64,000 nucleotides of DNA from Aricia agestis. Taxonomy: Eukaryota; Arthropoda; Insecta; Lepidoptera; Lycaenidae. This document shows, one piece after another, positions 22,671 to 33,404 of the stretch (the stretch's first letter is position 1; every line of letters starts with the position of its first letter). The notes under the pieces are model-generated. The model was not told the DNA's origin. It saw only the letters and a program-made list of their open reading frames with translations, and ran no database searches. Position numbers and translations under genes: made by a program. Location: positions 16,386,001 through 16,450,000 of the forward strand of contig NC_056415.1 in assembly GCF_905147365.1 (NCBI RefSeq), in the 5' to 3' direction.

Positions 22671-22999
22671 AAAAGACAATACCGACTTCAAATTATACGT
22701 AATTAAGAATTAAAATTCCCTATCTCAAAAACTAGTGAACCGATTTTGATGAAACTTGCTGTATTGCTTAAGCTTAACAATACCTAGTACAACAAAAAGG
22801 AATCACTTAAATCGGACTTGTAGTTCCGGATATATGCGTGCACAAATATAAAAACATACATACATACACTTTTGAAATTTGGCACATTTGTTCAGAAGAT
22901 GCTATAGATTAACAATATACAAAAACTGGACAGTTTTGGAAATATTACATACATACGCGTCGAATTGATAACCTCCTTTTTTTGAAGTCGGTTAAAAAG
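22671..22999 (-). mobile_element. Dispersed element with CCGACTTCAAA / TTTGAAGTCGG ends
   Basis: The left end ATACCGACTTCAAATTATAC is inverted at the right end as TTTTTTTGAAGTCGGTTAAA. Internal ACCGATTTTGATGAAACTTG and a GATAACCTCC motif near the right end are typical of an abundant lepidopteran repeat known to me by sight but not by name. It encodes no protein. Orientation is assigned by convention and is uncertain. Confidence 0.65.
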
Positions 23000-23609
23000 A
23001 ATAAGACAGAATAGGAAGTACTAGCAATGTATTATGAAGTAGCAGCAGACGAGCATAATATAAAAGGAGAAGCAGATGCAATAGGTGAGTAAGCCAAGAC
23101 CAAATTATAAAAGTAAGTATCTAAATAATAAGAGAAATCTAAAATACCAATCGGCAAGTCTTCCCTTTAACATTCCTGAGACGCATTTGAAATATGTCAG
23201 AGTTAACCACTTAACTGACCGCAAAGCAAATAAAACATTAGGAGGCACAATCTACGGGCCGGCTCAGGGAATAGTATTAATTTGATGACAACGATCTACT
23301 GCCATAGATGCACGGAGTACCGTTAGAGGCCTTGAACTGTTTCAGTTTTATGAGGATTAAATGTAGGTAGATTACGAGTTATGAGTATTTAATTGATATC
23401 TGATAACATAGCGAATTTAGTAGTTGTAATATTATAGCAGCTGCAAGTTATTATATTACAAATATTAAAGTAATTTATTGCACGAAAAGATACTGTTTGA
23501 TTTCAGACGGCTAAGTAACAAGAATACTAGTATCTAAGTTCTGAAGCAAATCCTACAGTGAGTGGTATTTTACTATCAATCATATTGCATAGCTAAGCAT
23601 AACAATTAA

Positions 23610-24574
23610 CCCTAGGATGGTAACAGGGGTGCCCCAACACCCCACGCAAGCAATCGCACGCCGATTTCTCGAAAATTATTGGCTATCTTTGTCTAGCATT
23701 TTGTGTATTCTTTTGTTTTAGTGTAATACATCAGTAGCCGTTGCGTGGTAGGAGTAGAACGCGTCAATTTCGTTCTGCAGGTATGTGTGGGGTGATGTGA
23801 CACCCTTGTTACTATTCACGTAGGTATTTTTTTTGTTCACGTATTTTACTTATGCATTATTTTCAGTTCATTATGACATTTTGTAATGATGAAGAGCTTG
23901 AGCGGTACTTAATTACTATTGCTGAAGATGATGAGAGTGAAACAGAGCCATTATAGGCCGAGCAACCTTCTGAAAATGAATATTACGTCTCCGTGCATTC
24001 TGAGCAAGATGATATTGTTTCCGATTCTAATAATATGATTCTCTATCTAGAAGTAAAACATCCAAACATGCCAGCTAACAAATTTAGAAGCAATGTCCTA
24101 AAAAAAAACTAGCAATACAGCTAGCCGAGCCGCACATGAAACGACGTTTAGAGTCGAATTTACCTCGACTACTATCGAGAAATATAGGGTCCATTCTAAA
24201 TATTCCCGAAGAAAGTCCAGCAAGCGAACCCCCCGCCAAATAACCAAAGCTTGCTCGATGTACATTGTGTCCTCGAAAAAATGACAAAAAAGTAAATATT
24301 TTTTGTTCCAAATCCAAAAGAACTGCGTGAACTAAACAACGCTTGGAAATTGTATTATGTAATTGTGTTTTATTAAGAAAAACTAAATAATTTCAATATT
24401 AATTTCGTGTAGTTACAGTTTGATCTAAAGAAAAGTGTTGCTTTATTTTGTTTTTATATTAAAAAGTTTTAGTTTTCATGAAACAAAAGTTTTTTTATTT
24501 ATTCATAACAACTGGGGTGACCTGACACCCCTGTTACTATGCGCGGTTGTGTAAATTACGTTACCATCCTAGGG
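23610..24574 (+). mobile_element. piggyBac-type transposon, internally deleted
   Basis: It is flanked by TTAA at 23606-23609 and 24575-24578. The terminal inverted repeats are perfect over 15 bp: CCCTAGGATGGTAAC at the left and GTTACCATCCTAGGG at the right. Subterminal GGGGTG/ACACCCC motifs followed by TGTTACTAT occur near both ends (about 23790-23817 and 24513-24540). The TTAA target and CCC start are the defining marks of piggyBac elements. The whole element is 965 bp against about 2.5 kb for autonomous members, so most of the transposase is gone. Confidence 0.9.
23873..24330 (+). pseudogene. piggyBac transposase remnant, N- and C-terminal pieces only
   Basis: An ATG at 23873 begins an acidic N-terminal stretch (MTFCNDEELERYLITIAEDD) typical of piggyBac transposases. 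It runs into a TAG at 23954-23956, after which the same frame continues acidic to about 24100. From 24118 another frame, with a TAA at 24241, ends in RCTLCPRKNDKKVNIFC before a TGA at 24328. That resembles the start of the C-terminal cysteine-rich domain. The central DDE/D catalytic core is absent, so no active enzyme can be made. This is relic coding sequence inside the 965 bp element. Family assignment rests on the ends plus these two fragments. Confidence 0.75.
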
Positions 24575-24578
24575 TTAA

Positions 24579-26059
24579 AACACAAGCAAGCGACAAGATT
24601 CCATAAACCCTAAAAGATCAAGAAATATCGGAATACCTTTTCTTACTTTAACATTGAAAATCTACAAGATATGGTACATCGATGTGATATCTCATCCATG
24701 GTAACAGCAGGTGTCCCTAAATTGTCTATGATAAATACACACCATCAATATTGGAGCACCCTTTCGTGGTCACTCGTGGTCGCTCGTGGTTGCGGCCGTT
24801 ATTAGCGTCGCCCATTACATGCTCCTAATAAACTGACAGAACTGATACTTTATGGGAGAAAGCTGCAGGATATTAGAAAAAAAGAAGGGTAGGTAGTGAA
24901 GATATTGAAAGGATAGCAATTATTGTTGTAGACGACGTTACTGCATAATATGATGACATGTGTTTCAAAAGGAGTTAAAACAAGGCAGAAAATGCAATTG
25001 CTAGTACCACCATTACTACTCCAGTAGTCACTGACGCGCTAGAGATACGATCAATGTAGTCAAGGGAGAATTATTAGCGCGCTTAGATAATATGTAGGCT
25101 GATGATCAGAAATTTTGTCTGATTTAAGTGATAAAAATCAATTTATTTCAAACGGGACTTTACAAGGTCAAATATTTACTTTTAGGACTCTAGAAGGACA
25201 AGGAAATGGTAAGGGGGGCTCATGAGCTTTTGGTCACTCGTATTGATACCTTTAAAATAACTGAAAGCATGTAAACTAACTATCGTGAAGTTACATTTAG
25301 ATCAGGTACAAGGTTTGATGGGAAAATTGGCCTGAATTCCGCGGACTCAAGTTACATTTTATAGCTACATTTTTTATTATTACTATCGTATAAAGTATGC
25401 CCACGCTTGAGAATCTATTGACATCCACATTTGGGTCATCGTGGTGTGTGGGAATGGTCTACCAGTGACATAAATTTGGTGTCAAAGAACAGGTGGGCTA
25501 CGTTCTGATAGTAACCATGTGTGGAACCACTCACGGGATTTACTTTAAATTGAGCAACATTATCATCACAATCACTACCACCATCATCATCATCAATATC
25601 ATAACTTTCCTCATCTACGCCTCTAAGTTTGATATTTAAATAGCAGGTAGTGTGATAATCTTTAGGTGTCTGAGGTCTAGGTTCTGAGGTCCAGCTCTTG
25701 AACTTAGCTACACACCATCAACAACAACCTTCTGCCAGAAGATCTTGAAGTCACGGGAACATATTCATCTCCATCACATCACATCTTCTATAACATTACT
25801 TTTATAACAACCTGCCACAGTCAATGTGTTAACTAAAATCCTCAAATGCCATAGCACTAGTTACTATTGGAGTAACTTCTGATAGACAGATAACGAGCGT
25901 CCACTGAACTATTTCGCAAGAGAAATTCGGATTTTAATTGATCATTAATAAGCTATATTTTAAACTATACACATAATCACTTATCTAAACGAGCCTCTTA
26001 ATTCTCGACCATAAAAGAGAGGTCTAAATACATTCGTCGCGTAGAGCTTCGGTGACACT
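24579..26059. other. Non-coding stretch, mostly featureless
   Basis: There is no gene. About 24763-24790 has a short imperfect tandem (TCGTGGTCACTCGTGGTCGC), and about 25560-25605 a CAT/CAC-rich microsatellite-like run. No longer repeat was recognised. Confidence 0.45.
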
Positions 26060-26868
26060 TAGTGATGTGCCAACGTACCATAACGTTGTATCGAGCGTCG
26101 ATAAAGAACTCTATAATATGTTAGTAAAATAATAACATAATAAACATAATACTGCCATTAATGACGAGCTAGACACACAACTAGACACTCGTAAGCAATT
26201 AACATTGAATTTAAGACAGTAAATGCACCGAAACGCTGTAGACTATTGTTATTACTATAATGTATTGTAATTTATTACAATTATTATATAAGATTACATA
26301 CATTAAAATAAATCATGCAAAAATAATTATGCTAAATCGTTTATTTATAAATGATAATTAGGTTTTATTATTTAGGTAATAAAGTTACAAAATCTAAAAT
26401 TAAAACAATTTTATTACATGTAAATTTGTGTTTCATATGTAAATACTGCTAAATGATTAGGCATCTGAATGCTAAAGGAAATAAATTAATTGTGATCCCG
26501 TTACACAGTGAATGACAATTTGAGTGGTACACAATAGTGTTCACAAGGTACGGTGTAAAGGTATCGATACTTTTTATCGACATCGAGGAGCGGTGTATCG
26601 CATACGTTTTGATGTCAAGAGCCATAGATCCCACGCACTGAGCCCGCGCCAAACAGGTAAATCTGCTCTTACGCAACCGACTACAGTTGGTTTCCAATTT
26701 TATTGACCGGTTCCGAAGTCGTCTTAGCCTTCTAATTTCGGCTCGTTAAGATTGGAAAATACGAAGAATACAGGTGAGATCCGTTTTCACCCGAACCATA
26801 AACATATCTCACGAAATATCGAGTCATTAATTAATTCGACTAATCAACGGTAAACGGGCACATCACTA
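26060..26868. mobile_element. Candidate 809 bp element with TAGTGATGTGCC ends
   Basis: TAGTGATGTGCC at 26060-26071 is inverted as GGCACATCACTA at 26857-26868. The match is 12 bp and perfect, and the ends can be read with a TA flank. The interior has no credible coding sequence; 60-82 codon frames on both strands overlap each other. I recall similar termini in lepidopteran DNA transposons, but the superfamily is not settled. Confidence 0.5.
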
Positions 26869-27184
26869 AATCAAGTTCGCGATAGATTTACTATGTCTCT
26901 TATCAGTTTTAGATTTTTAATGAGGAACTGGAATTTTGGGTTTTAGTAAGTGTCGTGGATCCAAATCTAACCACTGATAAGAATATACACATCCAAATAA
27001 AATTTGAATAAAGCCTTAGGCTGACCTTCAAATGCTATTGTGGAATCAACTATACATTCTGGTCAGAATAACTTTACCACTGACATAAATTTTATGCGAA
27101 CCACAAAGTAACACTCATTTAAAACCCTGTAGTGACTTAGCTCTGAACCATGCCAATGTATGCCCGTCCTCGGCAGGATTAGAG

Positions 27185-27960
27185 CCTGGGAAAGTGGCGC
27201 AGTCGGCTGGACCAGTGATCACTCTCTCTCATATTAAACTTTTACGGTCTAGTTCTCATATTATTAAAGTTATATAAATCGAAACGACGTAGCTGAAATA
27301 AAAGCCCATCATGCAGGAATGAGACCTGGCGAATGTAATTATGCCCAAGTAGCGCAGGATCATCCACAAATCAATCATCTGGTGACTCTTTGCAAAAGCT
27401 GTAAACAGGATACTTTTATATAAAGCCTGACATAACATAACTCAAAACAACATGTTTAGAACTAAATAATGTAGGCATCCCTGGCAGAATTTGAACTTGT
27501 CCAGTATGAATATTTTAGAAAAATAGCTTAGTCAATTGCATCAGCGATCATCCACAAATCAATTATCTGGAGACTCTTTGCGGTAGCGGGCTGTTAATCG
27601 TCATCGCTGCTGACCGCCGTATTAACATACATTAGCATACCACTTAGCCTCTAATGTATTCTTCACTGTCATTTACTTTTGACTTATTATACATAATGAT
27701 ATACATTAAAAATCTTATCCGTGCGCAATTATAGTTAGCTTACTCTATATCATAGCAAGTCCCGTGGTCTAGTGGAATAGAGCTTGGCTCTACATTTAGA
27801 TGGTTGGTTTGATCTTGCGTTGGAACAACGAGAAATGTTTTTTGGCATTTTCCTATTTTGTCATTCTCAGAAGTAGGTGCAACGCATCTGCGGTCCAATG
27901 GCTTAGATAATCGCTCTCGATTAAGAGGTTATTCATGGGTTTGATTCCTGTTGAACACCA
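27185..27960. repeat. Block with several tRNA-like promoter boxes and a 36 bp direct repeat
   Basis: A-box-like sequences occur on the plus strand at about 27194 (TGGCGCAGTCGG), 27523 (TAGCTTAGTCAA), 27765 (TGGTCTAGTGG) and 27899 (TGGCTTAGATA). B-box-like sequences follow the last two at 27806 (GGTTTGATCTT) and 27938 (GGTTTGATTCC), at tRNA-like spacing. A 36 bp segment beginning GATCATCCACAAATCAAT is repeated at 27358-27393 and 27546-27581 with two differences. No complete tRNA cloverleaf is convincing. The block probably derives from tRNA-related repeats. Confidence 0.5.
27758..27829 (+). pseudogene. tRNA-like sequence, decayed
   Basis: It contains an A box TGGTCTAGTGG and, 41 nt downstream, a B-box-like GGTTTGATCTT (consensus GGTTCRANTCC). 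The C-to-T change in the B box and poor acceptor-stem pairing argue against a working tRNA. It could be a tRNA pseudogene or a tRNA-derived SINE head. Confidence 0.4.
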
Positions 27961-27961
27961 A
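27890..27961 (+). pseudogene. tRNA-like sequence, decayed
   Basis: A-box-like TGGCTTAGATA and B-box GGTTTGATTCC are spaced 39 nt apart. Between them CTCT..AGAG could form part of an anticodon stem around CGATTA. The B box is one base from consensus. The sequence runs on to ...AACACCA, but the acceptor stem does not pair well. Confidence 0.4.
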
Positions 27962-28373
27962 AAACGTTGCTGTCCCAAGTTACTTATCACCTTATTGTCT
28001 CAGAAGATGATCCACTCGCTGGATGGGCATATCGGACACCAGCCTGCTCCTCATCTCCCTATTCCTCGGAGCTCACGCACAATAACCTGTCGCTGAGTGA
28101 CAGAAGTGGCGGTCGTGGGCGCAGTACAAATACGGCCGGCGGGGGACCGGCCAGGCTGAGAGGCACCCCGGGGCGCAGGGCTGCCCGAACTGTAATTAGA
28201 TCATTTTTTACTGGCCAAATAGGCGGCGGGGCGCCAACACTTCTAAAATAGTCGGAATTCGTTTCGGCCATAAGTCAGGAAAACTTAGAAAGTTCTGTAA
28301 TTAGTTTCCCGAGAACGAAAATATTCGTTACCATGTGAGTTATGACGTATTGAAACCTAACTATAAAAAAATC

Positions 28374-28575
28374 TAAGGGTCAGTTCACATTGCAACCCGA
28401 TGCATTTTAAATGAGTTAGTAAAAATTGGAACAGGCAGCCCAACACCACGGGCTACAAGCCTGTAAATGCGTAGCTTCTTGTGTAAGTAGTAAATAAAGT
28501 TCAATTTTGAACTGGCCCATTCTGCATTTTTCAAAATGCATCGCATCGTATCGTCTCCTCACGTCGCAATGTTAA
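28374..28575. mobile_element. MITE, TAAGGGTCAGTTCACATTGC end
   Basis: Left CACATTGCAACCCGATGCAT then TTTAAA is inversely matched by right TTCAAAATGCATCGCATCGT ... ACGTCGCAATGTTAA, with extra sequence in the right arm. The TAAGGGTCAG start resembles the elements at 15980 and 19894. Non-coding. Confidence 0.55.
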
Positions 28576-29280
28576 ATATAATTAATTATAATTACGAGAA
28601 CGAATACGTCTTACCAAAATGGTCCGGAATAAAACTTCTAATTGGATAAACTATAGTGATTTTTAGGCAGTTCCACATAGTTTATAAATTATATTGTATT
28701 CTCTAATTGTACTTGATTTGTTACTACACTCGAACGAAAGTGAAATCGAATTCTAATTTAAATATTTTAGAAGAAATTTCTTAATTGGAAAATCATGTAA
28801 AGTACCTATTCGAGTATTTTAATATATTTAAATATTGTACTAAACACCTACTTAATACGAAATATACGATAATATCTTTCAAGATACAACTATCGAATGT
28901 GAAAAAAATGTATCATAATAATTATGTATAGGTAATAATATTCTGTGATAATTAAGTGTTTATGATTGAAATTTAAATATATTTTGGTACATAGTTCATA
29001 CAGCATCTTTATTCAACGCCCTTTCATATTTGCATTAAAAAAACGCGTAAACTACGCAAATAGTACAACATTATAATATCATGGAAAACGATATCTATGA
29101 CTACAAATCACAGGTGCATTTACACTAATTGCTAAACCGCGCATCACATCCAAAAATGCACGTCTTTTATCTCATAATATCTCTCCGTAGAGCTGCTATC
29201 TATCTTTTTAAGCTCTTTTCTACTGTAATTTGTATACAAAAAGGTGTTAAATAAGAAAATAATAATTTTCCATAATGTGG

Positions 29281-29385
29281 CAACCCTGGTAGCCCCCCGC
29301 CGGTTAGACAGCGCCAGCGCCTCTCACCTCCTAGGTAATGGACAACCGTCGGTGTGGTTGTCCGCAACCCCCCGGCTATGCTTTA
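29281..29385. other. GC-rich patch with hairpin
   Basis: The segment includes AGCCCCCCGCCGGTTAGACA and a hairpin, GGACAACC (29340-29347) with GGTTGTCC (29356-29363), followed by GCAACCCCCCGGC. It stands out in composition. It may be a fragment of a LINE, but no coding signature could be confirmed. Confidence 0.3.
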
Positions 29386-29502
29386 TGTACCCATTCTTAA
29401 TTATCACGGCATAAAACTTACAATATTGACTAGGGTCTGTTCCAATTGATCTTGATCAAAAACAAATATCAATGTAGCTGTAGAGAATAGCCTCAGAAAT
29501 CA

Positions 29503-29696
29503 TACTATACTCCACTCGGGCTAACTTGTCGCTAGCGGTCATTGACTCCCTGTCAAAAACTTGCCATTTTCCATATAAATCGCGATTGACAATGAAGTGT
29601 CAGATATTTTCAATCGTGGTTTTATATGGAAAATGACAAGTTTTTGACAGGGAGTCAATATCCGCTAGCGACAAGTTAGCCCGAGTGGAGTATAGT
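29503..29696. mobile_element. MITE with about 85 bp arms beside a Helitron 5' fragment
   Basis: Left ACTATACTCCACTCGGGCTA then ACTTGTCGCTAGCGG is nearly exactly inverted at the right (CCGCTAGCGACAAGTTAGCC ... GTGGAGTATAGT). The spacer is short. It is followed at once by TAATATTATAAATGCGAAAG, the 5' signature of the first Helitron family, while CATACTA precedes it. It therefore appears inserted at the 5' end of a Helitron copy. Confidence 0.7.
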
Positions 29697-29740
29697 AATA
29701 TTATAAATGCGAAAGTCCGTTTGTTTGTTACCTTGGTATT
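29697..29740 (+). mobile_element. Helitron 5' fragment
   Basis: TAATATTATAAATGCGAAAG plus a short GTTTGTTTGTTACC matches the 5' part of the copies at 1075 and 4320. The rest is replaced by the compound unit starting at about 29741. There is no CTAG end. Confidence 0.6.
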
Positions 29741-30235
29741 ATATTAATAAGAAGTGCGACAGTTAGTAGAAGAAATGTACTAAGCATTACTAAAGATATT
29801 TTTAAGAAATAAGGGGACAAACGAGCAAAAAAAGCAACTTCCGTCGCCCATGGACACTCGCAGCATCAGAAGAGCTGTAGGTGCGTTGCCGGCCTTTTAA
29901 GAGGGAATAGGGTAATAGGGGAGGGTAGGGAAGGGAATAGGGGAGGGAATAGGGGAGGGTAGGGAAGGAAATAGGAGAAAGCAGGGAAGGGACAAGAGTA
30001 GGGGATTGGGCCTCCGGTAAACTCACTCACTCGGCGAAACCCAGCGCAAGCGCTGTTTTACGCCGGTTTTCTGTGAGCCCGTGGTATTTCTTCGGTCGAG
30101 CCGGCCCATTCGTGCCGAAGCATGGCTCTCCCACGTCAAAGATTCTTCTAGGCTCGTAGAAGAGTCGTAACTCGTAGCGAACTACGGACTACACATAGCT
30201 ATAGAATTTAGTATTAAACCTCCTAAAACGAATTG
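29741..30235. repeat. Compound repeat unit carrying a SINE
   Basis: The left segment (ATTAATAAGAAGTGCGACAG ... GCATTACTAAAGAT) also precedes the SINE at 62374. The right segment (CAAAGATTCTTCTAGGCTCG ... AGCTATAGAATTTAGTA) also follows the SINE at 21007-21349. AAAGAT at 29792-29797 and 30138-30143 looks like the target-site duplication of the SINE. The SINE thus entered a pre-existing repeat, which then spread with it. Confidence 0.65.
29798..30137 (-). mobile_element. SINE-like retroelement with target duplication (copy 7)
   Basis: The copy is full length except that the CGGGTCACCTGATGG part is reduced to AAAAAAAGC. Its purine-rich block is long. It is flanked by AAAGAT on both sides. Terminal ATGGCTCTCCCAC is followed by GTC and then the duplication. 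Confidence 0.8.
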
Positions 30236-30733
30236 AAGTATTCTATTTTAGTCGGACACAATTCGGATAAGATTAATTTTATTCATTCTTGTTTTTTTCA
30301 CACTTTCAAATGTGTATTACATGCATCTAATATAATATTTAAATAATAAATAATTTGATGCAAGTCATTAATTAGGCATATCAAATGACGTGATAATCTT
30401 TTAAAACTTCGTCGCAATACCAAAGATTTCATAACTTCTGAAGTACCGAAACATCTGACACACGATACATGTTAATATATTTAAAATCGATTCATCTTTT
30501 ATTGAAATTTATTTAAACGACAATATATTGTAAATGGATGTAATTTATATTTATTTCATCTGCCATGTTTCTTGTGACACGTTTAATTGAATGCTAAGAA
30601 TGCAGTATGCTAATCGGAGAAGGTGAATATAGTGTGATCCGCCATTAGCAATAGTTGTTGAAATTAATCTTGCTGTAGACGACATGACAGCGATAGAACT
30701 GTGCAGTTCAATCATAGAGCACATACATCATAG

Positions 30734-30891
30734 TACCAACGAGGAAGTTGATTCCTATACAATTGACAGACCAACGTTATTTGGTCGAATATGTCAATTC
30801 AGTGTTAATTATGATCTGTCAGCTGGGTTTGACGTAACGCAACCAAACTACTTAGGTCCCCGATTTGCATAGGAATCAACTTCTCTGATAC
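30734..30891 (-). mobile_element. MITE, ATCAGAGAAGTTGATTCC ends (copy 2)
   Basis: This is the reverse complement of the element at 20327-20488, sharing GGAAGTTGATTCCTATACAA, ACCAACGTTATTTGGTCGAA, TGATCTGTCAGCTGGGTTTG and ATTTGCATAGGAATCAACTT. Similarity is high, so divergence is low. The 62-codon frame covering it (30684-30872) is MITE sequence and not a gene. Confidence 0.75.
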
Positions 30892-31141
30892 ATATTATAT
30901 AATATATATACATTACATATTATATATATTATACAGAATCTTGGAAAAATATAATGTAATAGATGGTAGGTAGGCGTAATTTTGTTGTGCCGATATATTT
31001 ATCTAGGTACGTATCGATCCAGGACATAACGGTAAGAAGTGTAATTCCTGGTATTATAATAAAATAAATAATAAAAATAAAACGTTTTTATTTCGGTATG
31101 TGAGTGTTAGTAAACATTTTACTTTAAACGAGCAATTCTTG

Positions 31142-31169
31142 TATATATATATATATATATATATATATT
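31142..31169. repeat. (TA)n microsatellite
   Basis: About 13 TA units immediately precede a Helitron-like 3' fragment. Such tracts are prone to length change. Confidence 0.8.
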
Positions 31170-31299
31170 CGGCTCCAACGATTTTCATGAAATTTAATAT
31201 ATAGGGGGTTTCGGGGGCAATAAATCGATCTAGATAGGAATCATTTTTAGAAAATGTCATTGTCATCGAATACCGAGCGAAGCTCGGTCAAATAGCTAG
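31170..31299 (+). mobile_element. Helitron-like 3' end, CCGAGCGAAGCTCGG family
   Basis: It ends with the hairpin CCGAGCGAAGCTCGG, then TCAAATAGCTAG, followed by T. Upstream is GATTTTCATGAAATTTAATA, TAAATCGATCTAG and ATCATTTTTAGAAAAT. The same order occurs at 48727-48851. A hairpin shortly before CTAG is the hallmark of Helitron 3' termini. The 5' part is not identified. Confidence 0.65.
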
Positions 31300-32599
31300 T
31301 AATATATTATGGGACAGTCACAATATCACGTATATAACAAATATGTAAATAAATAAAAAAAAAAAAAAAGAACTATTATACGTGATATTAGTGTCCTTAA
31401 CCAGGTGGACGCGAGTCCAGTGTTGCATCATAGCACTGTCCACGTCCAGTCTCTCCGCAACTGTTCTCAGGAGGCTGTTGGCCATAATATCATGGATCTT
31501 CATTATATCATAATTTATTCACTAATTTGCTTAATACCATAGTATTAAAAATTATACTAAAACAAACAAAACTATGACTAAATATCAACCAATTAATTAA
31601 TGATTAATCATAATAACACATTATTATGTACATCATATTTTTACATAATCGTCCACTAACCAACGAGTTACTCTTAAACTTTCGATAAAAACTAACACAT
31701 TAAATTCAATTAGAATTTGAATTAATTTACATAAAATAGAATTTGAAATGAGAGTGCTACTAATAATTTATTAGATTAGATAAAAATAAGTTTTAACGAT
31801 TCGAATGATTTTAGACACTGCGAGGCCGAGTTCCGGGTCCGAATTTAAAGTCTAGACAGAATTTTTAATTTTTTAGATTAGCGAGTTATGGAGATTGGAT
31901 ACCTAACGTGAGCACAGCGGGAATCATTCTAGATATTATCGTCAAAGTGATTAATTTATAGTATTTATAACATTATTTTTGTGGCAAAATATATTTACAT
32001 TTTTATTACTTCCAGATTTAAGTAGCTCATCACTTAGATCTTAATTGGCTAGGTATTAAATTTATGTTAATAAGCTACGCAGTCTCATCACATGACATAT
32101 TATGACATCTTTTTACACGTCTTATGTTTGAAAAACCAATATATTGTAATTCGGTATATTTCACCATGAAATAAGCGCACATGTAGAAATAGTTTAAAGT
32201 TTAAATTGATGTGACATAAATCATAATCATTGGCATGTTTAACAAATGCGTCAGTTGTTACATTTTACTTGCAAACAAGTGTACGGTCGTAACACACAAT
32301 CACCAAACATGAATGAATATTCACCAACGTGCACATCTCATTCTCGGTGTATCATTATCTCTCATATTTCTCGTTAAACCCCAAATTAAGTGTCTTGTTA
32401 ATCATTATCTTTCAATTAACAATGTGCATAATCACACTCGCATACATTACACATTTCAAAAGAGAAATCTCAAAACCGTGTAAGTTTTGAAAGCAAACGG
32501 ACTTTCTAACATATGTTCTAACTTCTATCAAATATTAAAAAAAAAGTACGCGGCTATTACGTGGAATCGATATGTGTGTAACGACTTAAACGGTGCTAA

Positions 32600-33080
32600 A
32601 TTTGAACAATTTGATTATAAACGAAATTGTCCCGCTTTTTCTTTGGACCTGTGACAAGACTATTATACAATTAGGATCGTTTCGGTAATGATAGGGCCGA
32701 GGCGACCCGAGGCGGAGGGCTAACAAAAAACGCGAGGTTTATTATAGTTGTATTAAAGTTAGTCGATTTTGCATTCCCGTTTGTGACGCAGGCTAATCGG
32801 ACGGTCCGACAGCGACCACGATAGCTGCGGTATAAATCTTGAGCACGGACACAATAGGGCTGGTAAAAAACGCCGGATTTGGTGGCATTCGGGAACGATC
32901 CGAGAATCGCATTTCGCGGATACCCTCGCGTGTTGCTGCATTATTATTTAAGTTAGGCCCTTTAAAAAATGGCTGCGTCGCTGGTGTTTTTTTGCGACGC
33001 GTGCGCAGCGCATAATTGGCACGCCAGACGAACGCGCGCTTTTTGCCAGCCTGCCATTTGTATATAACGGGGTTTTAATC
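32600..33080. promoter_or_regulatory. Repeat-poor CpG-richer block, candidate regulatory DNA
   Basis: Sequence such as GGGCCGAGGCGACCCGAGGC, ACGGTCCGACAGCGACCACG and GCGACGCGTGCGCAGCGCAT is unlike the AT-rich surroundings and matches none of the repeat families here. ATTTGTATATAACGGGGTTTTAATCATAACTTATGACGT contains TATA-like and TTAAT motifs but no coding exon. The regulatory call is inference from composition and absence of transposons only. Confidence 0.25.
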
Positions 33081-33360
33081 ATAACTTATGACGTTCCTTG
33101 CCCACTTTATTAGAATACTAAGTCTAGACGTATACAAACATTTAAAATTAATATTTATGGTCATTTTTTAAACATACTTACTTTATGATCTTGGAGCGAC
33201 AGACCCATACTTGTGACTTGTGAGTTGTGAGCTAAAACCAAGATTGCAAAATAATATTTTAAAATGCTTATGCACTTATTTTAGTTGTTGCTGTAGGTAC
33301 TATAGTTTTATTTTTATTTTTTAATCATAAACCATACATTATTTTTGTTATATTTATAAT

Positions 33361-33404
33361 AAATCATTGTTTTTGTGTACTAACTACCCAAAAAACAATG
33401 ATTT
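33361..33404. repeat. Hairpin, AAATCATTGTTTTT arms
   Basis: AAATCATTGTTTTT (33361-33374) pairs with AAAAAACAATGATTT (33390-33404) around a roughly 15 nt loop. No other support for a function. Confidence 0.45.

Noticed and set aside
27758..27961. Functional tRNA genes
   Set aside because: A and B boxes are present, but acceptor and T stems do not pair convincingly and B boxes deviate from consensus.
30684..30872. 62-codon ATG frame
   Set aside because: Most of it is the MITE copy at 30734-30891; the matching element at 20327 reads in a different context.
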